From Tipula vernalis (taxonomy: Eukaryota; Arthropoda; Insecta; Diptera; Tipulidae): a stretch of DNA of 64,000 nucleotides. Of the stretch, positions 1 to 10,334 are shown one piece after another. The notes under the pieces were generated by a model that did no database searches, was not told the DNA's origin, and worked only from the letters and a program-made list of their open reading frames with translations. Where the stretch lies: positions 102,649,930 through 102,713,929 of the forward strand of contig OY282560.1 of the NCBI GenBank assembly GCA_958295665.1, written 5' to 3'. How positions within the stretch are numbered: position 1 is the stretch's first letter; every line of letters starts with the position of its first letter. Position numbers and translations under genes: made by a program.

Positions 1-1
1 G

Positions 2-529
2 TCATCCGAAGAGAATTCCGTAGGCGAATTAAAACGTGGAGTTTCTGAATTAGTTCAAAAGCATCATCTACTATTTGAAGATTCCTTGGGAAGATGTACG
101 TCGTACAAGGCTGAAATAAAACTAATATCTAATGCTGAGCCTCGATATTTTAAGCCTCGGACCATTCCATTTGCAATTCAAGCGGCGGTCAAGAAGGAAT
201 TGGAACGAGTCGTCAATGTAGGAGTGCTGAAACCGGTACAAACCACTCAATGGGCAACTCCAATTGTGCCAGTAAAAAAACCAAACGGAGAAATTCGGAT
301 ATGTGCGGATTTCAAGGTAACACTAAATCCACAAATTGAAATCGATCGGCATCCGATCCCCAGAATGGACGAGTTATTTTATCGCATACAAAGTGGACAA
401 TATTTCGATATTGTCGAAAATCGATTTAAAAGATGCATATTTTCAAATCGAACTAACAGAGGAAACAAAAAAGTTCATGGTAGTGAACACATCGTTTGGG
501 TTTTATCAGTTCCAACGACTACCATTTGA
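2..529 (+). pseudogene. Ty3/gypsy pol, N-terminal part of reverse transcriptase (runs off window edge)
   Basis: The frame is open from base 2, so the gene continues upstream of the window. The translation matches the fingers/palm entry of Ty3/gypsy RT: a proline-rich approach (RYFKPRTIPFAI), then WATPIVPVKKPNGEIRICADFK and the HPIPRMDELF stretch, which in the family immediately precede the SKIDLKDAY motif. That motif is read in the next frame, so a frameshift lies near 400-425. The peptide after about base 415 in this frame is out-of-frame noise. Together with the following fragments it forms the 3' half of one retroelement that ends at the LTR at 3141-3290. It is a decayed, non-functional copy. 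Confidence 0.9.
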
Positions 530-1904
530 TATTGCCAGTGCTCCGGGAATTTTTCAAAGGTTGATGGAACAATTGACGGCGGATCTAAAATTTTGTGCTG
601 TTTACTTGGATGATCTGATCATTTCCGGAGAGTCACACGAGGAACATTTAACAAACCTTGAAATGTTATTATGTCGATTGGAGGAAAATGGTTTCAAATG
701 TCGATCCAATAAATGTGAATTCGCAAAAATCGAGATAGACTACTTGGGGCACATAATAGAGAAACACGGAATTCGACCGTCAAGCACTGGTTTGAGTGCT
801 ATTAAAAATTTACCTCGACCGAGGAACTTGAAGGAAGTAGAATCTTTTATTGGAAAGGTAAATTACTATAATAAATTCATCCAGAATTTTTCCAGTTTAG
901 CAGCGCCATTAAATAGACTACGTTCAAAAAATTCTCAATTTCAATGGACGACTGTACAGGATGAGGCGTTCGAACAACTTAAGGGAGCTATTGAGAACGC
1001 TGCCCGTTTGAGTCATTTTCACGATGATCTTCCGCTTATATTAGCGACAGATGCTTCGGCATACGGCATAGGTGCCGTGCTGTCACATGGCTTTCCGGAT
1101 GGAACCGAACATCCAATCGCATTTGCATCCAAAACTTTGAATAAAGCTCAACAAAATTATAGCCAGATAGAAAAAGAGGCATTATCTATCAATTATGGTG
1201 TCACTAAATTTCACCAGTATCTACAAGGTAGGAAATTTCAACTGGTGACGGATCACAAACCTCTTCTCACATTATTTAGCCCAAATAAAAAATTACCAAT
1301 ACATACTATAAATCGATTGCAAAGATGGGCGATTATTTTAATGGGTTACGAGTACGACATCTTATACAAGCCAACGCACAAACACGGCAACACAGACGCC
1401 CTCACCCGATTGCCTTGCGGCCCTGATCACATTTTTGATTCCAGTGAAGAAGCCTGCCATTTCATTGATGATATATACGAGTTAGCAATCGAAAACTGCC
1501 CTATTGACGCTATAACAATTCGAAAACACACACATGATAATATCGAGCTGCGTCAAATGTTAGAATATATAAAAATGGGATGGCCAAAATGTTTACCACA
1601 GTTCTCGAATCAAATGTCTTACTTGCCCGCCTGTTTTCGGCGACAAGACACAATTTCTTCATTTAATGATATTATATTTTTGCAGACAGATTACACACGC
1701 GTAGTCATTCCACCAACACTCCAAAACAAAACTCTTGAGTTGCTCCATCAAGGACACTGGGGCATTACCAGGATGAAACAGCTTGCTAGACGATATTGCT
1801 GGTGGCCATCGATTGACTATGACATCGAAAATATGGTAAAGCATTGCGAGAGTTGCTCAACCTATGGCAATTCGTCAAAGAAAGAATTTTCTGATACACC
1901 TTGA
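336..1904 (+). pseudogene. Ty3/gypsy pol: RT core, RNase H and integrase zinc-binding domain
   Basis: Homology starts at about base 411 with SKIDLKDAYFQIEL. It continues through FGFYQFQRLPF and the catalytic YLDD (about 606-617), then the RT connection region (YLGHIIEKHGIRP). RNase H follows, with LATDASAYGIGAVL, the acidic IEKEAL and TDHKPL, and the segment ends in the usual TDALTRLP. The integrase N-terminal zinc-binding domain is recognisable near 1738-1860 as HQGHWGITRMKQLARRYCWW followed by HCESC. The order RT-RNaseH-IN is diagnostic of Ty3/gypsy. The frame is lost after about 1865, where roughly 20 residues of the family consensus before the integrase core are missing. All RT and RNase H catalytic acids are still readable, so decay is moderate. 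Confidence 0.92.
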
Positions 1905-2400
1905 TTTTGCTGGGCCATTTATGTCGAAAATGTGGTTAATCGCCGTAGACGCATTTTCAAAATATCCGTATGTTGTACAAATGTCGAAGACCACTTCGAC
2001 TTGCACTGTATATGCTCTCCAGCAGCTGTTTGCAATCGAAGGACTACCCACCACGATAGTAAGCGATAATGGTCCGCAGTTCACATCAACTGAATTTCAA
2101 CAGTTCTGCCATTTAAATAATATTGAGCACCTAACGTCGGCACCGTATCATCCCGAATCCAATGGTGAAGCTGAAAGATTTGCACGCACTTTTAAAACAG
2201 CCATGAAAAAGAACTGTTTTGATGGAACTTCTAGTGATTCTAGTGATTTTTGGCAACTTATTGCTCAACTCCACTTACCAATTGCAACCGATCTCCTGCC
2301 GAAATCCTACACGGTAGGCAACCAAGAACGTTACTGTCATCGTTATGCGAGCCTGAATGAATCCAGGATGTGGAGGTTCCTTCAACTAAATTCAAAATAA
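1864..2400 (+). pseudogene. Ty3/gypsy integrase catalytic core
   Basis: The DDE core reads HLDFAGPF..WLIAVDAFSKYP (first Asp), VSDNGPQFTS (second Asp) and PYHPESNGEAERFARTFK (catalytic Glu), in the normal order and spacing. It is out of frame with the upstream zinc-binding part, overlapping it by about 40 bases around 1864-1904. The last third (after about 2230) diverges from family expectation, and the frame closes at 2400 while the C-terminal integrase domain continues in another frame from 2370. It would catalyse cDNA insertion in an intact element; this copy cannot. Confidence 0.9.
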
Positions 2401-2720
2401 ATGCCAGTGTATATGCTAAAGACTTTGTAAACAGTGGAACGTGGAGGAAAGGTCACATTTCAAAATGCATAGGTAGACGATTATACATGGTTGTAACGAA
2501 CAAAGGGATTTGGAAGCGACATCAAAACCAACTTCGTTGTCGAGTTTCTGGGGAACCGGCTGACAAAATGGAAGACGAATTACCCAGTGAAATTATTAAT
2601 GCAGCGCCCATTATAGTACCAGAATTGTCATCAACAGCGTCTTTGGGTGAATCTGCAACCTCACCAGATTCCATACGGTCGAAAGATACAATTACCAGTG
2701 AAAATCAACCAACTCCAATA
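2370..2720 (+). pseudogene. Ty3/gypsy integrase C-terminal (GPY/F-like) domain, interrupted
   Basis: The translation contains VYAKDF..GTWRKGHISKCIGRRLYMVV..IWKRHQNQLRCR, the pattern of the C-terminal integrase domain of Ty3/gypsy elements (basic beta-barrel ending in a WxRHxNQLR-like motif). The open frame formally runs to 2747, but from 2721 on it reads into an inserted element. The short basic tail typical of this protein end resumes beyond the insertion at about 3041-3080, preceded by a TGA, so the insertion hit the 3' end of the coding region. This gives a clear host sequence for the hammerhead element inserted here. Confidence 0.8.
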
Positions 2721-2783
2721 ACTTTTTTAATTTTTGTTGAATGTTAATTAATTTAATTAACATTCAACAAAAATTAAAAAAGT
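2721..2783. repeat. perfect 31-bp-arm palindrome at the 5' end of copy A
   Basis: Left arm 2721-2751 and right arm 2753-2783 are exact reverse complements around one central T. The arm (…TTTGTTGAATGTTAATTAA) is the terminal sequence of the hammerhead element: the same sequence ends copies at 5819, 17437 and 60815. Copy A therefore begins with two element ends joined head to head, with the intervening part of the inverted unit removed. Confidence 0.95.
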
Positions 2784-3030
2784 AAAATTAGCGTTCACAG
2801 CTTATGTGATTGTCGTGAAGAAGAAAAAATTGTAATTGAATTTATCTGTATTAGTACGATTCGCTAGTACATAAAGCACAGGACATTCTGTATATATAGA
2901 ATGTAAATTGTGGTATAGTCAGTCCAGTCGCCGCGGCCTGATGAGAGGATTGATTTTTTCATAATCATAAGCTCATCAGTTCGAAACTGGATTGAATTCT
3001 CTTACAATCTTCGGAAGATATTAAATTAAA
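2722..3030 (+). mobile_element. hammerhead-bearing dispersed element, copy A (inside gypsy)
   Basis: A 309-bp insertion is flanked by an exact 11-bp direct repeat AACTCCAATAA (2711-2721 and 3031-3041). It opens with a perfect palindrome (2721-2783, 31-bp arms, 1-nt centre), which then joins the body shared by all copies. That body holds a TCTGTATTAGTACGATTCGC segment, a hairpin around ACATTCTGTATATATAGAAT, the hammerhead core, and a 3' end at CTTCGGAAGATATTAAATTA. No open reading frame of note. The element is non-autonomous; its mobilising enzyme is not shown by the sequence. Confidence 0.85.
2919..2995 (+). ncRNA. hammerhead ribozyme motif (type III order), copy A
   Basis: Stem III 5' strand 2919-2928 pairs with 2986-2995 over 10 bp (one G-U). 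The triplet GUC ends at 2929, the predicted cleavage point. Stem I is the self-complementary octamer GCCGCGGC (2930-2937). The core CUGAUGA is 2938-2944, and GAAA is 2983-2986 with A15.1 closing stem III. Stem II (2945-2982) starts G-C, A-U, G-U, has an asymmetric internal loop, and ends in UGAUU/AAUCA. All invariant hammerhead core bases are present. Weak points are the very short stem I, the irregular stem II and a competing pairing of CUGAUGAG with CUCAUCAG (2971-2978). Activity is inferred. Confidence 0.75.
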
Positions 3031-3127
3031 AACTCCAATAAGATGATCATCACGAGTAATCAAAAAGACCGTTCGATTTCAATATTAGTTTTACTAATGA
3101 AAATTGTCCAGTTCAATTCAAAACTTT

Positions 3128-3138
3128 AGGAAGGAGGA
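3128..3138 (+). promoter_or_regulatory. polypurine tract of the gypsy element
   Basis: The purine run AGGAAGGAGGA lies two bases before the TG that opens the LTR at 3141, the expected place for the plus-strand primer of a Ty3/gypsy retrotransposon. Confidence 0.75.
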
Positions 3139-3140
3139 AC

Positions 3141-3290
3141 TGTAATATCTTATTTTCATATTTATTTATATTTATTTTGGAAAGCCTTAACTTTTCGTTT
3201 CATGACTAACTGTTAACTCTTGTAATAACATTGTATTAAGTAATAAAACATTCATTCCATATTGTACGCTCAAACCAAATGGTTGTTACA
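3141..3290 (+). repeat. 3' LTR of the gypsy element (about 150 bp)
   Basis: The segment starts TGTAATATC directly after a polypurine tract and ends GGTTGTTACA, the TG...CA form of LTRs. It contains AATAAAACATT near its 3' end, a likely polyadenylation signal. It sits the right distance after the integrase relic at 1864-2720 (allowing for the 309-bp insertion). The matching 5' LTR lies outside the window, so the boundaries rest on the termini and the polypurine tract only. Confidence 0.7.
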
Positions 3291-5112
3291 CCTTACTTAA
3301 ATAAATATAATTATGTTAAACCCAGAGTAGTGTATTTTAAATATAAAATATACGTACTGGTTTTGCTTTCAGTTTATCAGCAAATGTTGGGTGCAGTACC
3401 TTCCATTCCGAGTGCACCACAGCTTCTAATTCACCAGAACAGGTGTTCTGATTACTTCTTGAGTCTTCATCAGCATCAGTACATGAAGACGGGACACAAG
3501 CGGACCAACAATTGATGGCAAATTACTATTTATTATAACTGATGGTTTTATTACCTTTGATTTTGAATTTAATTCAGAAGATAAGAAACTGTCTTTCATA
3601 TCTCCGGAACTCTGGAGAATAGCACGACATAAACGCTTCTTGCATAACAGCAACAGATATTTTTGACAAATACTAAGATTTTTTCAGTATTTTTTTGGTA
3701 AAGTAATCTCTCTCTATTTATAATTTAACTTTATCTAGAAATGTCCAGTGCTTACGACGAAATGTTAAATTAATAAAAAATGTATGTTTACACAAATTAC
3801 AAATGTCGTAAGTGCCAAAATCAAATTAAAAATGCAAAATCTTGCTTCTTATAATTTGCTACCAATTGAAATCCTTTCAAAGATTAATAAACAATCCCAC
3901 ATTTAAAAAAAAACCATAAAAATAAATTTAACTTGTGTAGCTTGTGTGCCATTGTGCACATCGATCCGAACAAGAAGCCTTATATCAACAATAAACATTT
4001 CTACAATAAAAATAAACAATTTTTATAACTTTCTGTGATCGATAAAATTTATTTTAGCTACTTTGTACATATACACATTTTATTATTATGTAATAAAGAT
4101 TTTCTTTATTTTATGTGACAGGAAAATTTTCTATTTAACTTCTTTTGTAATAGGAAATCGCTTCTTTAATCCTTCATTTTGTTAACAAATTTGACAATGT
4201 TTCAACATAACATAGAACTAAAGCATAGAACAATTATATTGAAAAACGAAAAGAAAAACTATGATTGTTTTGCCGTTTCATTTCGAGGAAAAAATATAAA
4301 AAAAAATAAAAAAAAATTACGGCAGAAACGGGAGTAACAAAAACAAGGAAAATTACAAAAGAGTCACGTTCATAAAAAGATGGCCACGTGATTGGAATAA
4401 AATTTTTATTTTTTTTATTCTTCAATGAACGTTATCTCTTTTATAAATTGTGTATTATTACATTTCAGAGAAAATACAAAAAGAAAAAAAAAAATAGAAA
4501 GAAAATTATGATTTGTGTACTTATACTTAAAGTTTTTATCGATCTTATCATCGATTCTATATAGATTTATCTCCATCTATTCGGTTCAGATCTTTTATTG
4601 AACTCAATATAAAAAAATGGAAAAAGGTAAATTCAATTTTCAATCATTTCCCCATAAATCAAAACAGCAACAAACCGAAAAATACATCATTTAATCAATG
4701 GAAACAGTATAAAATTATAATTCGTATCAGGCAATACTATTTTTTCTGTTCATTCTGCCAATCGTGACTTTTATTGCATGTTAAGCAGTTGTTTGACACT
4801 TTATCATTTCTTGTTTTATTACTGTTATTATTATGGTTGTTGTTGTTGTAGTTGTTATCAAAATATATAAACATAAGTAAGGGAATTTTATGTTTCTATG
4901 TAATGGGGTTTCATTTTCAATTCAATTATTAATTGGATTTAAATAAATAAATTTGTTTAGTGACAAGTTGATTATAAAATTTTTGGAATGAAAACAGGGG
5001 ACGATTATTATTAAAAGCTACTATTTGAAAATGTTTAGTTATTGTATATCTAAATGAAAGATTTGTCGAAATTACGAGAATAAATTATTGATGTAAGATT
5101 TTATTTACCTTA
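3291..5112. other. AT-rich region, no gene seen
   Basis: About 1.8 kb with only short open frames (up to 80 codons) that have no recognisable domains. It contains A-rich and T-rich runs and a short GTTGTT microsatellite near 4830. Nothing here supports a host exon. Confidence 0.6.
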
Positions 5113-5226
5113 TAAAGGGTGTTTCATTTCGAGGTACAGTACTTTAAGTTGGCAACACTTTTTTCAGTGACACCAGATTTGACAGCTGGTTATTGATTTT
5201 TGTTTAGTTTGGTTTGTCATTTCATA

Positions 5227-5760
5227 ATGAATAGACTCACGCCAGAGCAACATTTGCAAATTGTTCAAATTTACTTTGGTTCAGTCGAACTATGGCTCGC
5301 TTCCGCGCCACATTTGCTCTAAATAAAAATACGCGTTCCGTAAGACCCCATATGGCGGCTGTATGGTGGCAGCTGTATTGCGTAGTATTGAAGAGGATCC
5401 AAATGAATCGATTCGTCAATATCTTTATAGAGGATTTTTCCGAAGCCAATATTGGCATCGATGTAAACTTTCCATACAAAATTTTCTTCAGTGATGAAGT
5501 TGATTTTTGGTTGAATGGCTATGTCAACAAGCAGCAACAAGAGTAAAGATTCATTACATTCACAAAAAATTACCGTTCGGGGTTCTTTATGTGCTGAAGG
5601 AATCATCGGACCATAAGTGTTCAAAAATAATGCTGGTGAAAACATTACAGTCGGCGAAGACCGGTATAGAGACATGATTGAAAAAATGAAGAATGATCGA
5701 AAATTGGACCTCCAGATATACACGCGCCAGCCGCGGCGGCTACATGTACGAAATCACATT
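5227..5760 (+). pseudogene. mariner transposase relic
   Basis: The ATG at 5227 opens MNRLTPEQHLQIVQIYF, the usual start of mariner transposases (HTH region). The frame shifts soon after; the RATFALNKNTRSVRP segment follows in another frame from about 5293. The piece FSDEVDFWLNGYVNKQ (about 5488-5535) corresponds to the second catalytic Asp region of the D,D34D domain. Later fragments (CAEGIIGP, NNAGENITVGEDRYRDM) are readable with more frameshifts. Large parts of the roughly 340-residue protein are missing, so it cannot be active. Confidence 0.85.
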
Positions 5761-5817
5761 CAAATATTAATGGCAAAAAATTATCTTTGAAATAAAGTCA
5801 CATTCAAGGCTATTAAA

Positions 5818-6545
5818 ATTTTTACTTTATTAATTTTTTGTTGAATATTAATTAATTCATGTAATATCTAATATGCTACCGGTGATTAGACCATTTTAAG
5901 TGTGTTTCGATTAACACGAGAAGTATATTAGTATTTACGAACAGTAATTCAACGAAACCGACTAATAGACAGAATTCTATTTATTTAATTATATGATTTT
6001 AATATGTTCCGAAGATTGTAAGAGAATTCAATCCAGTTTCGAACTGATGAGCTTATGATTATGAAAAAATCAATCTTCTCATTTTACCACAATTTACATT
6101 CTATATATACATAATGTGCTGTGCGTTAGGTACTAGCGAATCGTACTAGTACATATAAATTCTCTTACAATTTTTTCTCTTCACAATATTCACACAGCTC
6201 TATTTCTGTGTACGCTAATTTTTACACAGCGTACACAGAAATAGAAAATAAAATAAATAAATTTTACAAATTAGCGTACACAGAAATAGAGCTGTGCGAA
6301 TATTGTGAAGAGGAGGAAAAGAGGAAAAATTGTAAGAGAATTCATCTGTATTAGTACGATTCGCTAGTACCTAACGCACAGCACATTCTGTATATATAGA
6401 ATGTAAATTGTGGTATAATCAGTCCAGTCGCCGCGGCCTGATGAGAAGATTGACTTTTTCATAATCATAAGCTCTTCAGTTCGAAACTGGATTGAATTCT
6501 CTTACAATCTTCGGAACATATTATTGTAAAATCATGCCATTAAAA
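5818..6545. mobile_element. hammerhead-bearing element, inverted dimer (copies B and C)
   Basis: Two units face each other. Copy B (5818 to about 6230, minus sense) has the full tail, starting with the element end TACTTTATTAATTTTTTGTT. Copy C (about 6262-6545, plus sense) ends shortly after the ribozyme. The arms 6005-6230 and 6275-6525 are near-perfect reverse complements separated by a short AT-rich spacer. Flanking ATTAAAATT (about 5808-5816 and 6550-6558) may be a worn target-site duplication. Copy B lacks about 30 nt covering the cleavage site, stem I and half of the CUGAUGA box. Confidence 0.85.
6419..6495 (+). ncRNA. hammerhead ribozyme motif (type III order), copy C
   Basis: Same architecture as copy A: stem III strands 6419-6428 and 6486-6495, GUC ending at 6429, GCCGCGGC 6430-6437, CUGAUGA 6438-6444, GAAA 6483-6486. 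Stem II opens with G-C, A-U, A-U, better paired than in copy A. The competing CUCAUCAG is here CUCUUCAG, which weakens the alternative fold. A 16-bp closing stem (ATTGTAAGAGAATTCA 6329-6344 with its complement 6493-6508) encloses the whole motif. Confidence 0.77.
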
Positions 6546-6592
6546 TTATTTACCTCGAAATTATTATACCTCGAAATGAAGCACTCGTTATA

Positions 6593-7111
6593 GATCAGAA
6601 GTTCTTAACCGTTCGTTGATCGCGAGTCACTGATTTTGCAAAATTTGTGTTTCTCGAAAATAATTTTTTTCGTCGGGAAGTCTATTCCGTATTCAACAAT
6701 TCTTGTAAATTTCTTTTAGAGTGTACGATATTTGTATATTTGAAATTTCTGGAAGCTGAACTCAGAAAATCTTTCTACTTAATTAACAGAATTTAACTTA
6801 TATAAATCGAATCTCGGTATCCGATTACCACTTAGAATCCATTTTTTACTAAAATTTCCTTAAATCTTCTTGTTAGTAATATGCAATAAATTATTAGTGC
6901 AAGTCAACACAATTTATAAACTACGCATTATTGGATGCTTGAAATTTCCGGAAATCCCATCGGGGTTTTCAGGATTTCTGAACTAAACCACCTATGCAGT
7001 CGATATCGACGAATCAACGTAACCAAAATGACATCACCTCTGACCCAAATTCCGAAGCCGGGTTCGTTGAAATTTTCGTCAAATAGATAAATGTATCATC
7101 TCCATGCTTAT
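6593..7111. other. unassigned AT-rich stretch
   Basis: No recognisable coding sequence or repeat boundary. It lies between the mariner right end and the (ATT)n tail of the retroposon fragment. Confidence 0.5.
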
Positions 7112-7570
7112 TATTATTATTATTATTGGGGGGGCCATGCGGGCGGTCAGCCACTTCGCACTGCGACCTAAAAGATCTATTGTGCTGGCCCCTGCTTAAT
7201 TGTATGTCCAGTCAATATTCAGGTTCTTAATGAACCTGACGATACTGCCTCCCGTTACGTGATACACACTATCTGGGCTTATTGCTCTCCCTCCTAGATG
7301 TTTACTACAGCATGTAGTTCCGCTACAAAGACGGTAGCATTGGAGTCCAAGGACTTCGAGAGGGTTGTCCCACTCTCGTATATTCCTACTCCTGCCCCGT
7401 ATTCCGTTTGAATTTACTCTTACGAGTTGCTCGGAATTGCAAATCACCTGTAGGTCACCCAGCTTTACTACAGGAAGGCTAAATAAAACTGGAGGGTGCC
7501 TGGTATCCAGAGTCCGCATATTTTGGACTGATTAACCTATCAGCCATTCATCTTTCGGCATATGCTGTTC
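7112..7570 (-). mobile_element. retroposon fragment with (AAT)n tail
   Basis: Read on the minus strand, this GC-richer segment ends in a short (AAT)n tract (7112-7131 on the plus strand as ATT repeats), a tail type seen in I-clade LINEs and some SINEs. An open frame (7519-7196) of 107 codons has no domain I recognise. The last 60 bases before the tail recur at 10241-10305 on the plus strand, again followed by AATAATAAT, so this is a dispersed family 3' end. Clade assignment is uncertain. Confidence 0.55.
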
Positions 7571-10237
7571 CACCTTAGATTAGGGTTTTTTGTCAAGGTT
7601 TTCTCCTTTAGCGCCGTACTTTAGCCTGTGCCAAATGGCCAAAAATGTGCCAAGTGGCCTTAGTTACCAGTGGTTGCCACGAGGAGGCAGTACGTACACT
7701 TGCGAATTGTGAACAGGTTACCCCTTACACAATTGTACCCATCACGCAGCTGCCTAATGACAAGACCAGAACAGCTCACGTGATGCGCACCCTACTGGAA
7801 GGTTACGGAGCTGGTAGATTAGTCTACTCAACTTTGATCCCCCCCTCCAATAGACGCCAAACCACCATCTCCATGCTTAAAAGTAACAATAATAATTCGA
7901 AAGGCAGGTTTACTAAACCGACATGATAACTATCTCCAATACTCCTGGCCAGAAGAATTTCTTTCATTTTGTTTTTAAACACGTTCCCGCCGATAAATTT
8001 ATTTAAGTAGCGAAAATTCCAAAGGGAAAAACGAAACCAGAATTGACCCAAAGATAGTCAAACCTTTACTAAACCGATGAGGGAGAATTTTCAAAAAAGC
8101 AATAGCTCTGGGAAGACGATTCGTTTATTTATTTGTATGTAATTCCAACAAGCTATCCGGGTTTATAATTGGAAGATTTCACAATCGGCTATGTCAAGTA
8201 TCGATGCCTTGTGTACCCCATACTAAACCGATGTGAGTAAAGCCCAGACCTTCTACATTTTGTTCTTTGTTTTTTAAATGGAACACAACACGGTTTTTAT
8301 TTAGCGAGAAATCTAATGAATTGGTCCAGAGATAGCCAAAAGGGCCACATTCAACACAAACATTTACCGACTTCCCCACAATCTTGGCCAAGAGCTATTT
8401 GTTATTTTGTTTTTAAGGGCAATTTTAAAGACGATCATTTATGTAACGATAATTTCTACGGACAAAACAGTTTTCGAATTGGCCTTCAAAATTTAACTGA
8501 GAACGATATTTCATAATTTTTAAAGCCGCATTAATATTCAACTTTGCTCCTTTTTATATATAACGACAACATTTTGATTTTTGTAACAATCATTCGTTTA
8601 TTTTAAAATCTACAAGATCAAATTTGTAGCCAATGATTTTTTTTGGAACCTCTAATAAAATCTTCAGTCTACTAATTGACTTAAAGCTTCTCATTAGTCT
8701 GTTGACCTTGAGCTCGAATTATCTTAGTTAATCAGTGTTGGGCGCCTAAAAGCGTGTCGATACTTACACTATGTCGTAGGTAGACTATTGAGTAAAAAAT
8801 GCATCTCGTGCGCTATCAACAAACAACAACTAACAACGTGACAAGATTTAATTAGTAATTAACACATCGTAACATTTGAAGTTGTGTGCCAATTTTACAT
8901 GCGGATCACTACAGGTCAATTTTATAAGAGGCAGATACAGAGGCAGAATAATGAATCATTTAAATTTAAAATTATAGTTGCCTAATTAAATAGTGATTTA
9001 GTCACTTATGCGTTATGGTGATGTTTAGTTTTTGTTATGTCTCTCAAAAATTTGTTGGCTTTAATCCCTACAATCTTATTCCACACGGTTTTATTAACAC
9101 TTCTTGTTTCATTCTTAAAGATGTTTATGTTACGTTCCAATGAAAATTAAGCTTGCACAAACAATATTGAACTTGATAGTATAAGTAGTACAAGAAATTA
9201 GAAAAATAAACACTGTATAATGAATATCAACAACACTCTATTGGGTAGAAAATACAAAAGGTAAAATGCATTGACCTAAATAATTTTTAAGACACTAAAT
9301 CAACCGCCCAAAATCTTTACACAAAAAAACGGTTTACAAGAGTTAAGTATCCTTTAGTTTATATCTAACGGTATTTATAACTTATCAGAATCTAAGAAAT
9401 TTTCTGAAAATTGATCATAAATTATTTGTTAATTGAAGCTTTATTATAAGAAAAATACTTTAAAAAAATAATTTTCACAACTTCAGCTCATTCGGCAATT
9501 TTGCCTTTATCACCAATCGCAAAAAGATCCTCTTTCATGTTTTTCTTCGCCTTTGGCTTTGGAAATAAAAAAAGTCGCAGGGGTCTTTTTCCGACGAATA
9601 GTGGCTAATCAATATGACTAATCATATAGGATTGATCAAAATATGGAAAGCAGGTTAGGAAATCGGGATAAGTTAAAATACAAAATTTTAGAAACTGAAA
9701 TTTTCAAATACAAATATTTTGTTTCACAAATTCTTAGTAAGTTACGATTGATAAAGGTAAAATTCACATATTCTTACAACTCTTTCTCTTAGAACCATGA
9801 CCTGAACAATTTTAAATCGTGATTTTCTTGGTTTTCAAGAAATTCTTACACTGTTAAAATTAAGTTTTAAATTCTTGAATAATTTACAAATGTACAATTG
9901 CTTTGCCTATTCTCTTAAATTTCATGAATAATTACAAGTTTGTGAAACTTCAAGAAATTTATTGAGTTTTGAAATTTGTAAAAATTCTTTAAATTTGTTA
10001 ATTTCTTGAATTTCTGAAATTCTTAAAAAAAAATTTCATGAAATTTAAAGAATTAAAAAAGTTGGTAGAGAATGGATCGTTTCCAAATAAGAAAATTCAA
10101 ACTGTACAAAATCCAAATTAAATTAAGGATCCAAAAGCAAAAATCCTAACGGGACAAAATCCAAATAAGAAAAATTCAAATGGGATAAAATCAAAACTGT
10201 TCTTTTTAGTGGGTTTGGTATCTTACCCTTTTTTCCA
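7571..10237. other. unassigned region with degenerate internal duplication
   Basis: A small frame at 7645-7926 (93 codons) has no recognisable domain. Segments near 7912-8030 and 8362-8460 resemble each other (ctaaaccga, then tggccaagag, ttattttgttttta), suggesting an old tandem duplication about 445 bp apart. From about 9700 the sequence is low-complexity AAATTC/TTAAAA-rich. No gene is supported. Confidence 0.45.
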
Positions 10238-10306
10238 GCACAATAGATAATTTAGGTCGCATGCGAGGTGGCGTATCGCCCACATGGCCCTTCAATAATA
10301 ATCTTA
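10238..10306 (+). repeat. second copy of the AAT-tailed retroposon 3' end
   Basis: ACAATAGATAATTTAGGTCG, then a GCATGCGAGGTGG-type stretch and ATGGCCCTTCAATAATAAT, match the minus strand of 7115-7185 with few differences and end in the same AAT tract. A severely 5'-truncated insertion. Confidence 0.6.
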
Positions 10307-10334
10307 CCCCAAAATAAACGTCCCCAAAAAAAGA

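Larger units (their letters stand above)
5113..6590 (+). mobile_element. mariner-type transposon, decayed, with nested insertion
   Basis: Terminal inverted repeats are visible: left end TAAAGGGTGTTTCATTTCGA (5113) and the right end's reverse complement TAACGAGTGCTTCATTTCGA (from 6590), flanked by TA (5111-5112 and 6591-6592), the mariner target site. Between them lie a transposase relic (5227-5760) and, close to the right end, an inverted dimer of the hammerhead element (about 5818-6545). The mariner sequence resumes at about 6530-6545 and runs to the right TIR. Without the insertion the element would be roughly 0.75 kb, so it also has internal deletions. Confidence 0.85.

Noticed and set aside
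2938..2978. Possibility that CTGATGAG is only one arm of a hairpin with CTCATCAG and not a ribozyme core
   Set aside because: Not fully excluded, but the hairpin alone does not explain GUC, GAAA and the 10-bp stem III at exact hammerhead spacing, nor copy C where the hairpin partner has changed and the core has not.
6005..6525. Inverted repeat taken as a tRNA or rRNA-like structured RNA
   Set aside because: No anticodon arm, B box or rRNA similarity; the pairing is explained by two copies of a dispersed element in inverse orientation.
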